The notes below the pieces were generated by a model, which was given only the letters and a program-made list of their open reading frames with translations, did no database searches and was not told where the DNA came from. This document shows positions 20,015 through 28,302 of a stretch of DNA of 64,000 nt, one piece after another. The translations under genes were made by a program, and so were the position numbers. Positions within the stretch are counted from its first letter, which is position 1. Every line of letters begins with the position of its first letter. This DNA is from Burkholderia sp. HI2500 (GTDB taxonomy: Bacteria; Pseudomonadota; Gammaproteobacteria; Burkholderiales; Burkholderiaceae): the NCBI RefSeq assembly GCF_002223055.1, contig NZ_NKFL01000004.1, forward strand, positions 1,302,001-1,366,000. Direction: 5' to 3'.

Positions 20015-20451
20015 CGGAACTGTTGCTTGTAAGTTGCGACGTTCTTCTGGCGCTCGTCTTCGGTCATTAGTGGTCCGAGAACGCGCCCATCACCATTGTC
20101 GAGAACGTCTACGCGATAGAGATTCATCAGGTTCACACTTGGGAGAAACGTCCCATCATTACCTACTATGACGGCCTCCGCTCCGGACGGGTCGTTAGTC
20201 CTTGCCCAACATCCGGTGATCGGCTTCTTGAATGCCGGGTTGAAGATGAATGCGAGCCTCATGTGTTTGTAGTTCGCGACAGGAAGAGGGCACGCAACCT
20301 TCGGATCAAGCATATATAGCATCGACGCGTTTTTGATCACGCCGTCAACGGGCGGCTTCATCGCCATGACATAAGCCTCACTGGTTCCCGCAATGGCGGT
20401 GGCACTGGCCACTGACAGCGTGGCGATTGCTGCAGCTAAAATTTTTTGCAT
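20005..20451 (-). CDS. Secreted small protein, inverted moron-like gene in the baseplate operon
   Basis: Encodes 148 residues on the opposite strand. ATG 20451 has a strong GGGGGAAGA site. The N-terminus is a signal peptide (MQKILAAAIATLSVASATAIA, cleavage after AIA). The mature part has two Cys (ACPLP, TGCWAR) that could form a disulfide, followed by a VIVGNDGTFLP strand. This is similar in style to small secreted proteins found beside tail genes in other Burkholderia phages. Base composition is clearly less GC-rich than the tail genes. It starts 10 bases from the divergent spike gene. Function unknown; superinfection exclusion or host fitness are possible roles. Confidence 0.75.
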   Translation of the reverse strand: MQKILAAAIATLSVASATAIAGTSEAYVMAMKPPVDGVIKNASMLYMLDPKVACPLPVANYKHMRLAFIFNPAFKKPITGCWARTNDPSGAEAVIVGNDGTFLPSVNLMNLYRVDVLDNGDGRVLGPLMTEDERQKNVATYKQQFRQP

Positions 20452-20461
20452 TCTTCCCCCG

Positions 20462-21208
20462 ATGGATCGAAAAGAGCGAGTCGACGACGAGCTGGCGTCG
20501 CTGCGTGAAGCGCTGCGCGGATGGCAGGTAGGCATCTGGACGGCACTACCCGGCGTGATCGAGTCATTCGACGCTGGCGCGCAGACCTGCGTTGTGCAGC
20601 CGGCGATCAAGATGCCAGTTCGCGCCAACGACGGCACGGTCACGACTGCCGCGCTGCCGCCTGTTGTCGACTGCCCAGTGCAGTTCCCGTCTGGCGGGAA
20701 TTGTACGCTGACCTTTCCGGTCGCTCCGGGCGACGAATGTCTGGTCGTGTTCGCGTCGCGCAGCTTCGATGCGTGGTGGCAGTCGGGCGGCGTTCAGGAG
20801 CAGGCCGCGCTCCGCATGCACGACCTATCGGACGGGTTCGTTCTGCTCGGCTTCCGCTCGCGCCCGCGCGCGTTGTCGGGCGTCAGCACCTCGTCCGCTC
20901 AGCTGCGCAGCGACGACGGCGCGACGTACATCGACCTGAACCCGACGCTGCAGAAGGTGAGGATCGTCGCGCCTGGCGGCTTCGACGTCGTCGCGCCGCT
21001 CGCGACGTTCTCGGATGCCGTGTCGATCACGGGCCTGCTGACCTTCGTCGGCGGCATGGTCGGCAGCGCGCTGAGCGGCGCGGCCGCGGTGTTCAACGGC
21101 GTGCTGAACGTGATCGGCCAGATCACCGCGAACGGCAAGCGCGTCGACGACACGCACACGCACAATGGCGTGCAGCCGGGCAGCGGGAACAGCGGCACCG
21201 TCAACTGA
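20462..21208 (+). CDS. Gp138-like membrane-piercing spike protein
   Basis: Encodes 248 residues from ATG 20462. The N-terminal OB-fold region (WTALPGVIESFDAGAQTCVVQPAIK; FPVAPGDECLVVFASRSFDAWW) matches the Gp138 spike family. Hydrophobic, Gly/Val-rich repeats then form the needle shaft, and the C-terminal DTHTHNGVQPGSGNSG carries the HxH motif that binds metal at spike tips. It punctures the outer membrane at the end of contraction. The start lies close to the inverted gene and has no strong ribosome site. Confidence 0.88.
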   Translation: MDRKERVDDELASLREALRGWQVGIWTALPGVIESFDAGAQTCVVQPAIKMPVRANDGTVTTAALPPVVDCPVQFPSGGNCTLTFPVAPGDECLVVFASRSFDAWWQSGGVQEQAALRMHDLSDGFVLLGFRSRPRALSGVSTSSAQLRSDDGATYIDLNPTLQKVRIVAPGGFDVVAPLATFSDAVSITGLLTFVGGMVGSALSGAAAVFNGVLNVIGQITANGKRVDDTHTHNGVQPGSGNSGTVN

Positions 21209-21215
21209 GATCCCC

Positions 21216-21569
21216 ATGCGATACCGAAAACTCGACGCTGACGGCGACTACGTCTTCGGCGGGTCGGCGAACGACTTTCTCGTGAACTCGCCGGACGCCG
21301 TCGCGCAGGCCGTGATCACGCGCTTGCTCCTGCTGCGCGGCGAGTGGTTCCTCGACACGACCGTCGGTATGCCGTGGGAAACCGACGTGATCGGCAAGAA
21401 CACGCAGGACACGGCCGACGCGGCGATCCGCGCGTGCATTCTCGGCACGACTGGCGTCACCGAGATCACCGCGTACGCGAGCTCGCTCGACAGCACCACC
21501 CGAAAGCTGACCGTTACCGCGACGATCACGACGCTGTACGGCACTACCACCATCGAGACCACCCTGTGA
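21216..21569 (+). CDS. Baseplate wedge protein, GPW/gp25 family
   Basis: Encodes 117 residues. DFLVNSPDAVAQAVITRLLLLRGEWFLDTTVGMPW is the family pattern (GEWF followed by GMPW), the lysozyme-like wedge core linking hub and sheath. Starts 7 bases after the spike and its stop overlaps the next GTG. Confidence 0.85.
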   Translation: MRYRKLDADGDYVFGGSANDFLVNSPDAVAQAVITRLLLLRGEWFLDTTVGMPWETDVIGKNTQDTADAAIRACILGTTGVTEITAYASSLDSTTRKLTVTATITTLYGTTTIETTL

Positions 21570-22753
21570 CGACGACGCTCACCACTGTCGCGCCGACGAT
21601 CGACGCGAACGGCATAACCGCGCCGACCTACGCGGACATTTACGCGTACCTTCAGGCGCAGTACCAGGCGATCTATGGGGTCGACGTGTATATCGATCCG
21701 GATAGCCAGGACGGCCAACTGCTCGCCGTGTTTGCTCAGGCGCTCGCGGACGTGAACTCGGTCTGCATCGGCGTCTACAACTCGTTCAGTCCGTCGAAGG
21801 CGGTCGGCGCCGGGCTGTCGAGCAACGTGAAGATCAACGGCATCGCACGGCAAGTCGCGTCGTACTCGACGGCAGACCTGTTGATCGTCGGGCAGGCCGG
21901 CACGACGATCGCGAACGGCATTGCGAAGGACGGGAACGGAAACCAGTGGGCGCTCCCGGCGACGGTCACCATTCCGCCGGCCGGCGAGATCACCGTGACC
22001 GCGACTTGCCAGACGCTCGGCGCGATCGCTGCGCTGGCCGGCACGATCGACCAGATCGGCACGCCGACGCGCGGCTGGCAGACGGTGAATAACGCGGCCG
22101 ACGCGGCCGTCGGCGCGCCGGTCGAAACTGATGCGGCGTTGCGCCAGCGGCAGACCGTCTCGACGGCGCTCCCGTCCCAGACCGTGCTGGAAGGCATCGT
22201 CGGCGCGGTCGAGAATGTCAGCGGCGTCACACGGCTCGCCGCCTACGAGAACGACACGAATCTCGTAGATTCGAACGGGCTGCCGCCGCACACCATTTCG
22301 CTGGTCGTGGAAGGTGGTGATGCCACTGCGATCGCGACCGCGATGGCGGTCAAGAAGACGCCGGGTGGAGGAACGTACGGCACGACGTCCGTTACGGTGC
22401 TCAACCGCTATGGCATGCCTATCACCATGTGGTTCTTCCGCCCGACGGATGCGCCGATCGCTGTAGCGATTTCCCTCAGGGTACTGCAGGGCTACACGAC
22501 CGCGACAGGCGTCGCGATCCAACAGGCGGTGTCCGACTATATCAACGCGATCGCGATCGGTGGCGGCACGCCGCAGTGCGTCGAATGGGACTCGTGCATT
22601 GCGGCCGCGAAGGGGGTGACGGGAGCGACGACGTTCAAGCTGGCGTCCCTCGCGCTGACTGGCTCGCGCGGCGCTGGCACGCCTGACTATGCGCTGGTGT
22701 TTAACGAAGCGGCGTCATGCACGCCTGATCAGGTAGTTATCACACCGGTTTGA
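21566..22753 (+). CDS. Baseplate J-like wedge protein
   Basis: Encodes 395 residues from GTG 21566 in a GTGA overlap. Matches the baseplate J family: YGVDVYIDPDSQDGQLLAVFAQ near residue 40, then a central beta domain, then the SQTVLEGIVGAVENVSGVT and PPHTISLVVEGGD blocks. It forms wedge arms that carry fibres. Confidence 0.9.
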   Translation: MTTTLTTVAPTIDANGITAPTYADIYAYLQAQYQAIYGVDVYIDPDSQDGQLLAVFAQALADVNSVCIGVYNSFSPSKAVGAGLSSNVKINGIARQVASYSTADLLIVGQAGTTIANGIAKDGNGNQWALPATVTIPPAGEITVTATCQTLGAIAALAGTIDQIGTPTRGWQTVNNAADAAVGAPVETDAALRQRQTVSTALPSQTVLEGIVGAVENVSGVTRLAAYENDTNLVDSNGLPPHTISLVVEGGDATAIATAMAVKKTPGGGTYGTTSVTVLNRYGMPITMWFFRPTDAPIAVAISLRVLQGYTTATGVAIQQAVSDYINAIAIGGGTPQCVEWDSCIAAAKGVTGATTFKLASLALTGSRGAGTPDYALVFNEAASCTPDQVVITPV

Positions 22754-22755
22754 AT

Positions 22756-23472
22756 ATGGCAGAACTGGACGATTACACCGCACTGATCACGTCGGAGCAT
22801 CAACCGCGGCCGCGCTTTATGGCCGTGGTCGCCGCTCTGGCCGCGCCCGCCGTTGACCAGATCAATGTGCTCGAGGGCATGCCTGGGCTGTTCGACCTCG
22901 ACGTCGCTGTCGGCGATCAGCTCGATACCGTAGCCGAATGGGTCGGTACGAATCGACGGGTGAGCACGCCGCTCACGGGCGTGTATTTCTCGTTCGATCT
23001 AGACGGCCTGGGCTTCGATCAGGGAGTCTGGAAGGGGCCTTTCGATCCTGACACTGGGCTGACGCTGCTCGACGACGACACGTTCCGAATGGTGATTCGC
23101 GCGCAGATCGCCGCGAACCACTGGGACGGCACGCCGGACGGCGCCGCAGCGATCCTCGAATTGCTGGCTCCGGCCGGATCGCTGGTGTTCATCCAGGACA
23201 ATCAGGACATGTCGATGACGATCGGCGTGGCCGGCAAGCAGCCCTCGGCACTGTTTATTGCGCTGCTTAATAATGGTCTCCTGAGCGTCAAACCCGAGGC
23301 CGTTCGCGTCAATTACGAGATAACGACGATCGATGGTGATCCGCTGTTCGGGTTCGACAACGACAACCAGTATTGCGCCGGCTTCGATAGGGGAGCGTGG
23401 GGCGCGTCCACGATCATCGCGCAGGACCTGCTCGACTATACGTTCGTCCTCGACGTTTCACTTCTCGGCTGA
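22756..23472 (+). CDS. DUF2612 baseplate/tail protein
   Basis: Encodes 238 residues from ATG 22756; an in-frame TTG at 22750 is possible but weaker. The N-terminus (YTALITSEHQPRPRFMAVV) and the GLTLLDDDTFRMVIRAQIAANHWDGT block identify DUF2612 proteins, the functional counterpart of P2 gpI, which bridge the J wedge and the fibres. Next to the fibre genes, as expected. Confidence 0.85.
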   Translation: MAELDDYTALITSEHQPRPRFMAVVAALAAPAVDQINVLEGMPGLFDLDVAVGDQLDTVAEWVGTNRRVSTPLTGVYFSFDLDGLGFDQGVWKGPFDPDTGLTLLDDDTFRMVIRAQIAANHWDGTPDGAAAILELLAPAGSLVFIQDNQDMSMTIGVAGKQPSALFIALLNNGLLSVKPEAVRVNYEITTIDGDPLFGFDNDNQYCAGFDRGAWGASTIIAQDLLDYTFVLDVSLLG

Positions 23473-23480
23473 TTTCGACC

Positions 23481-25082
23481 ATGAAGAATTTACTGATGCG
23501 CGCCTTCATGGCGCTTGCGATGCTGTGCGCGCTCCCTTCGCATGCTCAGTTTGCTCCGGGCCAACCGCTGACGGCATCGCAGCTGAATGCAACGTTGGCG
23601 GCGAAAACCAGCAACGCTGCAGCGGCGATTACCGGTGGCACGATTACTGGAGTTACGATCACTGGCTTGCCCGCACCGATTCCTGTTGCGTCGGGCGGCA
23701 CCGGCGTGACGACGGCGACGGGCACTGGCTCTCTGGTGCTGGCGAGCGGCGCTACGCTGAACAACGTCACGACGACCGGCGCTTTTGCATCCCCAGCGTT
23801 CGCGTCGTTCGGCAACCAGTCGACCTGGCTCCGCTCGCTGATTTCATGCTCGACGGACTGTGCTCAGACGTGGTCGCAGTCGACCGGCGGCGGTAGCGGG
23901 CTGCTCGGTGCCACGCGATCGTCGGACAACACGCTTGCTGGATCGATGGCGGCGCAGGGAGTCGCCGGTTACGCGATCAACGACAACACGACGCAGGTTC
24001 AAACCGTCTACGGTGGTTACTTCGAGGCGCGCCGCGCGGCGGGAGCTGGCACCACCCAGGGCAGCGAGATCGACGTCGTGAACCAGGGGGCCGTCGTCGG
24101 GCTCGACCCCTACAACATGTTCACGACCGGAACGACGCCCGCGCTCTGGTTGTCGTCGGGACGCCCGGACGTGACGTCTGGCGCCGCAAACGCGAGTGCG
24201 GCGCTCGGCATCATCAACAACAACACCGCATTCGAGAACGGGATCGTGTTTCACAGCTCCGCGCTGAACACGACGGCTGGCGAAGGCAATGCGATCGTGC
24301 TCCCGCAGAAAGATGCGGTCGTTTGGTACGGAAGCGCCGGAAATAAGGTCGCAGCGATCCGCAGCGATGCAACGACGGCTTCGTTTCGGTTCGTGTTCGG
24401 CAACGGTTCATATAATTTCCAGACAATTGCGGGAACGACGGTCGTATCAGGAGATACGTCCGGAAATGTGACGGCCAACGGCACCGTAACCGCACTTGGG
24501 AATGTCTCCGCAAACAGCACCAGCTATATGCTCGGTAATATTGCGGGTCTTACACTGCCAGGAAACAACACGACGACTGGCACGAATTCGATCGGCTGGA
24601 ACCGCTCGAACGGCGGCGGCGAGACGGATTTTGTAAACGCCAAAGGAGGCGGCTCGACAGGTGGTTTCCAGTGGTACCAGTGGAATGGCACAGCATCCAC
24701 GCTCACGGCGACGCTCACGCAAAACGGAAATTTTTCAACTACCGGCGGCATCGACGGAACGGCGATCGGCGCCAACACGCCGAATACGGGGAAATTCACG
24801 ACGCTCTCGTCGACTGGGACTGGAGCAATGCCGCTGTACAGCACGACTGGAGCCAGCGTGAACGCACCGCATATGGTGCAAGGCTCGGTTGCGCTCTCAT
24901 CCGGGTCTGCCACGGTGACGCTCAGCGGATCGGCCGTCTTTTCGTCCTCGTCGAGCTACACCTGCACCGCCAATGACACGACTTCTGCAAACGCGGTGAA
25001 AGTCACCCAAGGCTCCGGCACATCGATCACTTTCACCGGAACTGGAACGGATACGGTGCAGTTTCTCTGCGCGGGCAACTGA
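23481..25082 (+). CDS. Tail fibre protein with N-terminal signal-like sequence
   Basis: Encodes 533 residues from ATG 23481. It opens with an apparent Sec signal (MKNLLMRAFMALAMLCALPSHA, then QFAPGQPLTASQLNATL), unusual for a virion part. The FxPGQxLTxxQLN segment is common at the start of phage fibre/appendage proteins. The body is Gly/Thr/Ser/Asn-rich beta-repeat sequence. The last ~65 residues (after GSVALSSGSATVTLSG) look like a trimer tip domain with two Cys. Probably the adhesin shaft; host range is expected to be set here. Confidence 0.75.
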   Translation: MKNLLMRAFMALAMLCALPSHAQFAPGQPLTASQLNATLAAKTSNAAAAITGGTITGVTITGLPAPIPVASGGTGVTTATGTGSLVLASGATLNNVTTTGAFASPAFASFGNQSTWLRSLISCSTDCAQTWSQSTGGGSGLLGATRSSDNTLAGSMAAQGVAGYAINDNTTQVQTVYGGYFEARRAAGAGTTQGSEIDVVNQGAVVGLDPYNMFTTGTTPALWLSSGRPDVTSGAANASAALGIINNNTAFENGIVFHSSALNTTAGEGNAIVLPQKDAVVWYGSAGNKVAAIRSDATTASFRFVFGNGSYNFQTIAGTTVVSGDTSGNVTANGTVTALGNVSANSTSYMLGNIAGLTLPGNNTTTGTNSIGWNRSNGGGETDFVNAKGGGSTGGFQWYQWNGTASTLTATLTQNGNFSTTGGIDGTAIGANTPNTGKFTTLSSTGTGAMPLYSTTGASVNAPHMVQGSVALSSGSATVTLSGSAVFSSSSSYTCTANDTTSANAVKVTQGSGTSITFTGTGTDTVQFLCAGN

Positions 25083-25102
25083 CCTCGCAACCATTCATAT
25101 GC

Positions 25103-25128
25103 AGGCCACCTTCGGGTGGCTTTTTTTT
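25103..25128 (+). terminator. Rho-independent terminator between fibre genes
   Basis: GCCACC (25105-25110), a TTCG loop, GGTGGC (25115-25120) and eight T. It separates the two fibre genes. Confidence 0.9.
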
Positions 25129-25157
25129 GGCCGCTCGACAGCGGCCCAGGAGAGGCA

Positions 25158-26102
25158 ATGTCCGGAACCAATGACTTTCAGCCGTTCGCGACGGGCGCGG
25201 GCGCGAATGTGCTGTCGCAGGCAGACTATCTCGCGCTCGCCGCGCTGGCGACCGGATTCCAGGCGGGAACAGCGCAGTCGGCAGCACTGAACAAGGTGTG
25301 GCGGCAGTCGAGCATCATGTCGGCCGTCCTCGCGCAGTTGATCGTCGATCTGACTGGCCAGAACGCGACGGACGATGGAACGACCGCGACGCTGCTCGCG
25401 AACCTCAAGCAAGCGCTCATTGCTGGTGGGGGTGGCATTGCTCGATTCATTTCGAGCACGTCGTGGACTGTTCCAGCCGGCGTCTCGCTTGTATGGGCGA
25501 GCGGAGTTGCTGCAGGAGGAGCTGGAGCATCCGGAGGCGCAGGCTCGGTTTCAAGCACTGCTGCTTGGTCGGCAGGAGGCGGCGGGGGCGGTGCCGGCCA
25601 ACCGATCATTCGAGTTCCATATGCGGTTGTCCCGGGGACCGTCGTCAACATCACGATTCCAGCATCCGCTATCGGCGGCGCTGCGCCGACCTCGGGCAAC
25701 GGCAACAACGGAGCAGCGGGCGGGAACCTGATCATCTCCGGTACAGGCTTCAATGGAGGTACGCCCGTCACGCTCGCCGGTGGTAGTGGTGGCGGTGGAG
25801 GGCAGGCCGTAACGAACTCCAACGCAGCCGGCGGCGGCGGCGGCCCCGGATTCCCCAATGGCTCGTTCGGATCCGACACGACTGCGAATAATGCGAGCGG
25901 TAACGGTGGCATGGGTGCGAGCTCGCCGTTCGGTGGAGGCGGCGGTGCGGGCCGTGGAGCTACGAATGGCGGCGTCGCTGGTGCCAATGCATTTGGGTTT
26001 GGCGCTGGCGGCGGTGGTGGTGGCGGCGTCTATACGGCCGGCGGCGGCAACGGCGGTGCCGGCGGTAACAGTGGACCGGGTTTCATGATGTTCGAATGGT
26101 GA
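25158..26102 (+). CDS. Glycine-rich tail adhesin
   Basis: Encodes 314 residues with an AGGAGAGG site. Residues ~1-105 are a helical attachment domain (FQPFATGAGANVLSQADYLALAAL). From ~110 on there are repeated poly-Gly stretches (GGGGGGAGQP, GGSGGGGGQ, GGGGGPG, GGGGGAGRG, GGGGGGG) separated by short variable loops, ending GPGFMMFEW. This layout resembles glycine-rich adhesin tips such as T-even gp38, where stacked polyglycine helices present variable loops to the receptor. Confidence 0.75.
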   Translation: MSGTNDFQPFATGAGANVLSQADYLALAALATGFQAGTAQSAALNKVWRQSSIMSAVLAQLIVDLTGQNATDDGTTATLLANLKQALIAGGGGIARFISSTSWTVPAGVSLVWASGVAAGGAGASGGAGSVSSTAAWSAGGGGGGAGQPIIRVPYAVVPGTVVNITIPASAIGGAAPTSGNGNNGAAGGNLIISGTGFNGGTPVTLAGGSGGGGGQAVTNSNAAGGGGGPGFPNGSFGSDTTANNASGNGGMGASSPFGGGGGAGRGATNGGVAGANAFGFGAGGGGGGGVYTAGGGNGGAGGNSGPGFMMFEW

Positions 26103-26106
26103 TCAC

Positions 26107-26295
26107 ATGACAATTTCTAGCTACGCAGTTGTTGAAAACGACGTCGTCGTGAACATCGTGCTGTGGGACGGCACGTCGGAATGGGATCCGCCCGCCGGCG
26201 CGCAGGTGGTCCCTGTCCCGGCCGGCACTCTCGTCTGCCTCGGATACATGTACGACGGCGCGAAGTTCTCGCCGGGCGCCGAGAGTGGCGAATAG
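26107..26295 (+). CDS. Small tail-fibre-associated protein
   Basis: Encodes 62 residues (YAVVENDVVVNIVLWDG... GYMYDGAKFSP), a pattern seen in short proteins just downstream of phage fibre genes and in the N-termini of fibre assembly proteins. Starts 4 bases after the adhesin stop. Could be a chaperone or small cap; not certain. Confidence 0.6.
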   Translation: MTISSYAVVENDVVVNIVLWDGTSEWDPPAGAQVVPVPAGTLVCLGYMYDGAKFSPGAESGE

Positions 26296-26315
26296 TCCGC
26301 GCTACGCACAACAGC

Positions 26316-26340
26316 AAGCCGCCTTACGGGCGGCTTTTTC
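26316..26340 (+). terminator. Rho-independent terminator after the adhesin genes
   Basis: AAGCCGCC (26316-26323) pairs with GGCGGCTT (26329-26336), with T residues after. It closes the tail fibre module before the lysis genes. Confidence 0.85.
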
Positions 26341-26355
26341 ATTTCCGGGGGATGA

Positions 26356-26763
26356 ATGACCGACAACGCATCGTCACGCGCGCGCGTCGAAGAACGATTT
26401 CGCGATGGGGAACGGCGCTTTTCGAAATTGGAGCGTCGAATCGATGAGAGCGATGAGCAGGTGAGGGCCCACCTACAGCTTCAGGATGAACACCTTCAGC
26501 GCCAGGACGAAAAGATCGACTCAATCGTCATCGCAGTGTCGACGATCCAGACGAACACGCAATCGATGGTCGACACGTGGGAGGGCGGCGCGCGCGTCGT
26601 CCGCGCGCTCTGTCGTCTTGCCGATGCGTGGCGCTTCCTCGTCCGGAACGTGGCCGGCCCGACGATCGCCTTCGGCACCGTCGGCGTGATCGTCTTCCGT
26701 TACCTGCGACACGAACCCATTCCCGATTGGGCGAGCGCGGTCGTGAAACTGCTTCTGGGATGA
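26356..26763 (+). CDS. Membrane protein of the lysis cassette (possible holin)
   Basis: Encodes 135 residues: a charged coiled-coil N-terminus (residues ~1-60, RVEERFRDGERRFSKLERRIDE) and one hydrophobic segment near 100-116 (GPTIAFGTVGVIVFRYL). It directly precedes the endolysin with an ATGA overlap. Could be a single-pass holin, antiholin or spanin-like accessory; sequence alone does not decide. Confidence 0.6.
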   Translation: MTDNASSRARVEERFRDGERRFSKLERRIDESDEQVRAHLQLQDEHLQRQDEKIDSIVIAVSTIQTNTQSMVDTWEGGARVVRALCRLADAWRFLVRNVAGPTIAFGTVGVIVFRYLRHEPIPDWASAVVKLLLG

Positions 26764-27332
26764 CCATGACACCACAAACCCTTTCCGCCGCGCTGGAGAT
26801 TCCGCTCGCGCGCGCGACGCCGTGGGCCGATCCGCTCTCGGCCGCGATGGCGCTGTATGCGATCGATTCTCCCGTGCGCCAAGCCGCGTTTCTCGCGCAG
26901 TGCGGTCACGAAACAGGGCGCTTCCAGTGGCTCCGCGAGATCTGGGGGCCGACGGTCGCGCAGCGCACATATGAGCCTCCGGCGGCGAAGGCGGCCGAGC
27001 TGGGCAACACGAGGGCCGGAGATGGCTTCCGGTACCGCGGCGGCGGCCTGCTGCAGATCACCGGCCGCTACAACTTCCGTGAGATGGGCCAGAAGATCGG
27101 CATCGACCTGGAGGGAAACCCGGACCTGATCACACAGCCGTCCGTCGCCGCGCATGCCTCGGCGCAGTTCTGGGCCGACCACGCGCTTAGCGCGTTCGCA
27201 GACGCTGGTGACTTCCTCGCGATCAGCCGCGCGATCAACCTCGGCAATCCGCGCTCGGCGGCGACACCGAACGGCATGCCCGACCGCCTGGCGCTCTGGG
27301 GTTCCTGCAAGAAGGCACTCGGCGTCGCCTGA
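26760..27332 (+). CDS. Endolysin, glycoside hydrolase family 19
   Basis: Encodes 190 residues. QCGHETGRFQWLREIWGPT (H50/E51, with E60 as likely second acid) and RYRGGGLLQITGRYNF are the GH19 chitinase/lysozyme signatures found in many phage endolysins. No signal peptide, so release needs a holin. ATG 26760 overlaps the preceding stop; ATG 26766 is the alternative. A weak hairpin with T4 follows at 27372-27391. Confidence 0.92.
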   Translation: MTMTPQTLSAALEIPLARATPWADPLSAAMALYAIDSPVRQAAFLAQCGHETGRFQWLREIWGPTVAQRTYEPPAAKAAELGNTRAGDGFRYRGGGLLQITGRYNFREMGQKIGIDLEGNPDLITQPSVAAHASAQFWADHALSAFADAGDFLAISRAINLGNPRSAATPNGMPDRLALWGSCKKALGVA

Positions 27333-27408
27333 CACACCGGTTTTCGATTTTTCGAAATTTCGCAATCCCGCCCGGCCACGCGCCGGCTTTTCGTTTCTGG
27401 AACCAGAC

Positions 27409-28041
27409 ATGACCCGATGCAGCCATGACGTCGCGCTCGAGCAGCGCTGCGAGAAGTGCACGGCCGAGGGGCTCGCGAGCCTCCCGAAGATCGCCGGCGA
27501 GCACGCCGTGCGCGTGACCGACGTTGAAATCGAGTACTACCCGGACCACCCGCCGCGCACCGAGTCGGAAACGTTTCGCCACACGAAGAAGGTCGGCCAT
27601 GCGGCCGGCCTGCGCTGTTCGATCAGCGGCCAGCCGGCGCCCGAGTATCACCATCTGTTCTGCGAGTGGGCAGATTCGGACGCGATCGACTGGGCAACCG
27701 TGCGCAGCGTCGCGCTGGGCGACGTTAAGGAACTGCCCGTGCTCGATCCGATCACCGACCAGCCGACGAAGGAACTGTATCCGGTCGAGGAATCGTTCCT
27801 GTGGCTCGTCTGCAAGCTAGTCGAGCTGCGCGGCTTCGACTGGCATGCGTTCGACCCGGAGAAGCCCGAGACCTTCGTCGACGCGATGACGAACATGCTG
27901 CCGCTGTCGGCGAAGTTCCACCGGTCGCCGACGCACGGCATCCATCACCGGTCGTTCCCGACTTTCGTGTTCCAGGCGTTCCCGCGCAAGGCCGGGTTCG
28001 TCTTCACCCCGGACGAGCTCGTCCAAGATCGCAAGGAGTAG
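27409..28041 (+). CDS. Possible HNH/His-Me finger-like phage protein
   Basis: Encodes 210 residues, unrecognised as a family. The order of a Cys pair (RCEKC, ~15-19), LRCSISGQPAPEYHHLF (~70-85) and, far downstream, NMLPLSAKFHRSPTHGIHHRS (~163-185) looks like the H, N and H of a His-Me finger nuclease with an insertion. It lies between the endolysin and a small membrane protein, an odd place for a nuclease. No membrane segment, so it is not a spanin. Confidence 0.5.
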   Translation: MTRCSHDVALEQRCEKCTAEGLASLPKIAGEHAVRVTDVEIEYYPDHPPRTESETFRHTKKVGHAAGLRCSISGQPAPEYHHLFCEWADSDAIDWATVRSVALGDVKELPVLDPITDQPTKELYPVEESFLWLVCKLVELRGFDWHAFDPEKPETFVDAMTNMLPLSAKFHRSPTHGIHHRSFPTFVFQAFPRKAGFVFTPDELVQDRKE

Positions 28042-28043
28042 CC

Positions 28044-28259
28044 ATGCCCGCACCCACCTCGAGCATCGTGACCGGTGGCGTCACGATCAGCGCCGCAACG
28101 GTCGAACCCGCAGTTCAATGGGCGCTCAGTGCGCTGGCGCATGCGCCGGTTCCGGAGAGCGTCTCGGTCCTCGTCACCGGCCTGGTGTGCGCAGCCGCGC
28201 ATGCCGTAATCAACCGCCTGATCGCGCGCAACGCCGTCCCGGCAGCGCCCCAGCTGTAA
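28044..28259 (+). CDS. Small membrane protein, possible holin
   Basis: Encodes 71 residues, 2 bases after the previous stop, with an AAGGAG site. Two weakly hydrophobic stretches (PAVQWALSALAHAP; VSVLVTGLVCAAAHAVINRLIA) and a short basic tail give a small holin-like profile. Assigned by size, topology and lysis location only. Confidence 0.5.
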   Translation: MPAPTSSIVTGGVTISAATVEPAVQWALSALAHAPVPESVSVLVTGLVCAAAHAVINRLIARNAVPAAPQL

Positions 28260-28302
28260 CCCTCCCGCCGCGCGCCGCGGCACCATCCCGAAGGAATCCC
28301 CG

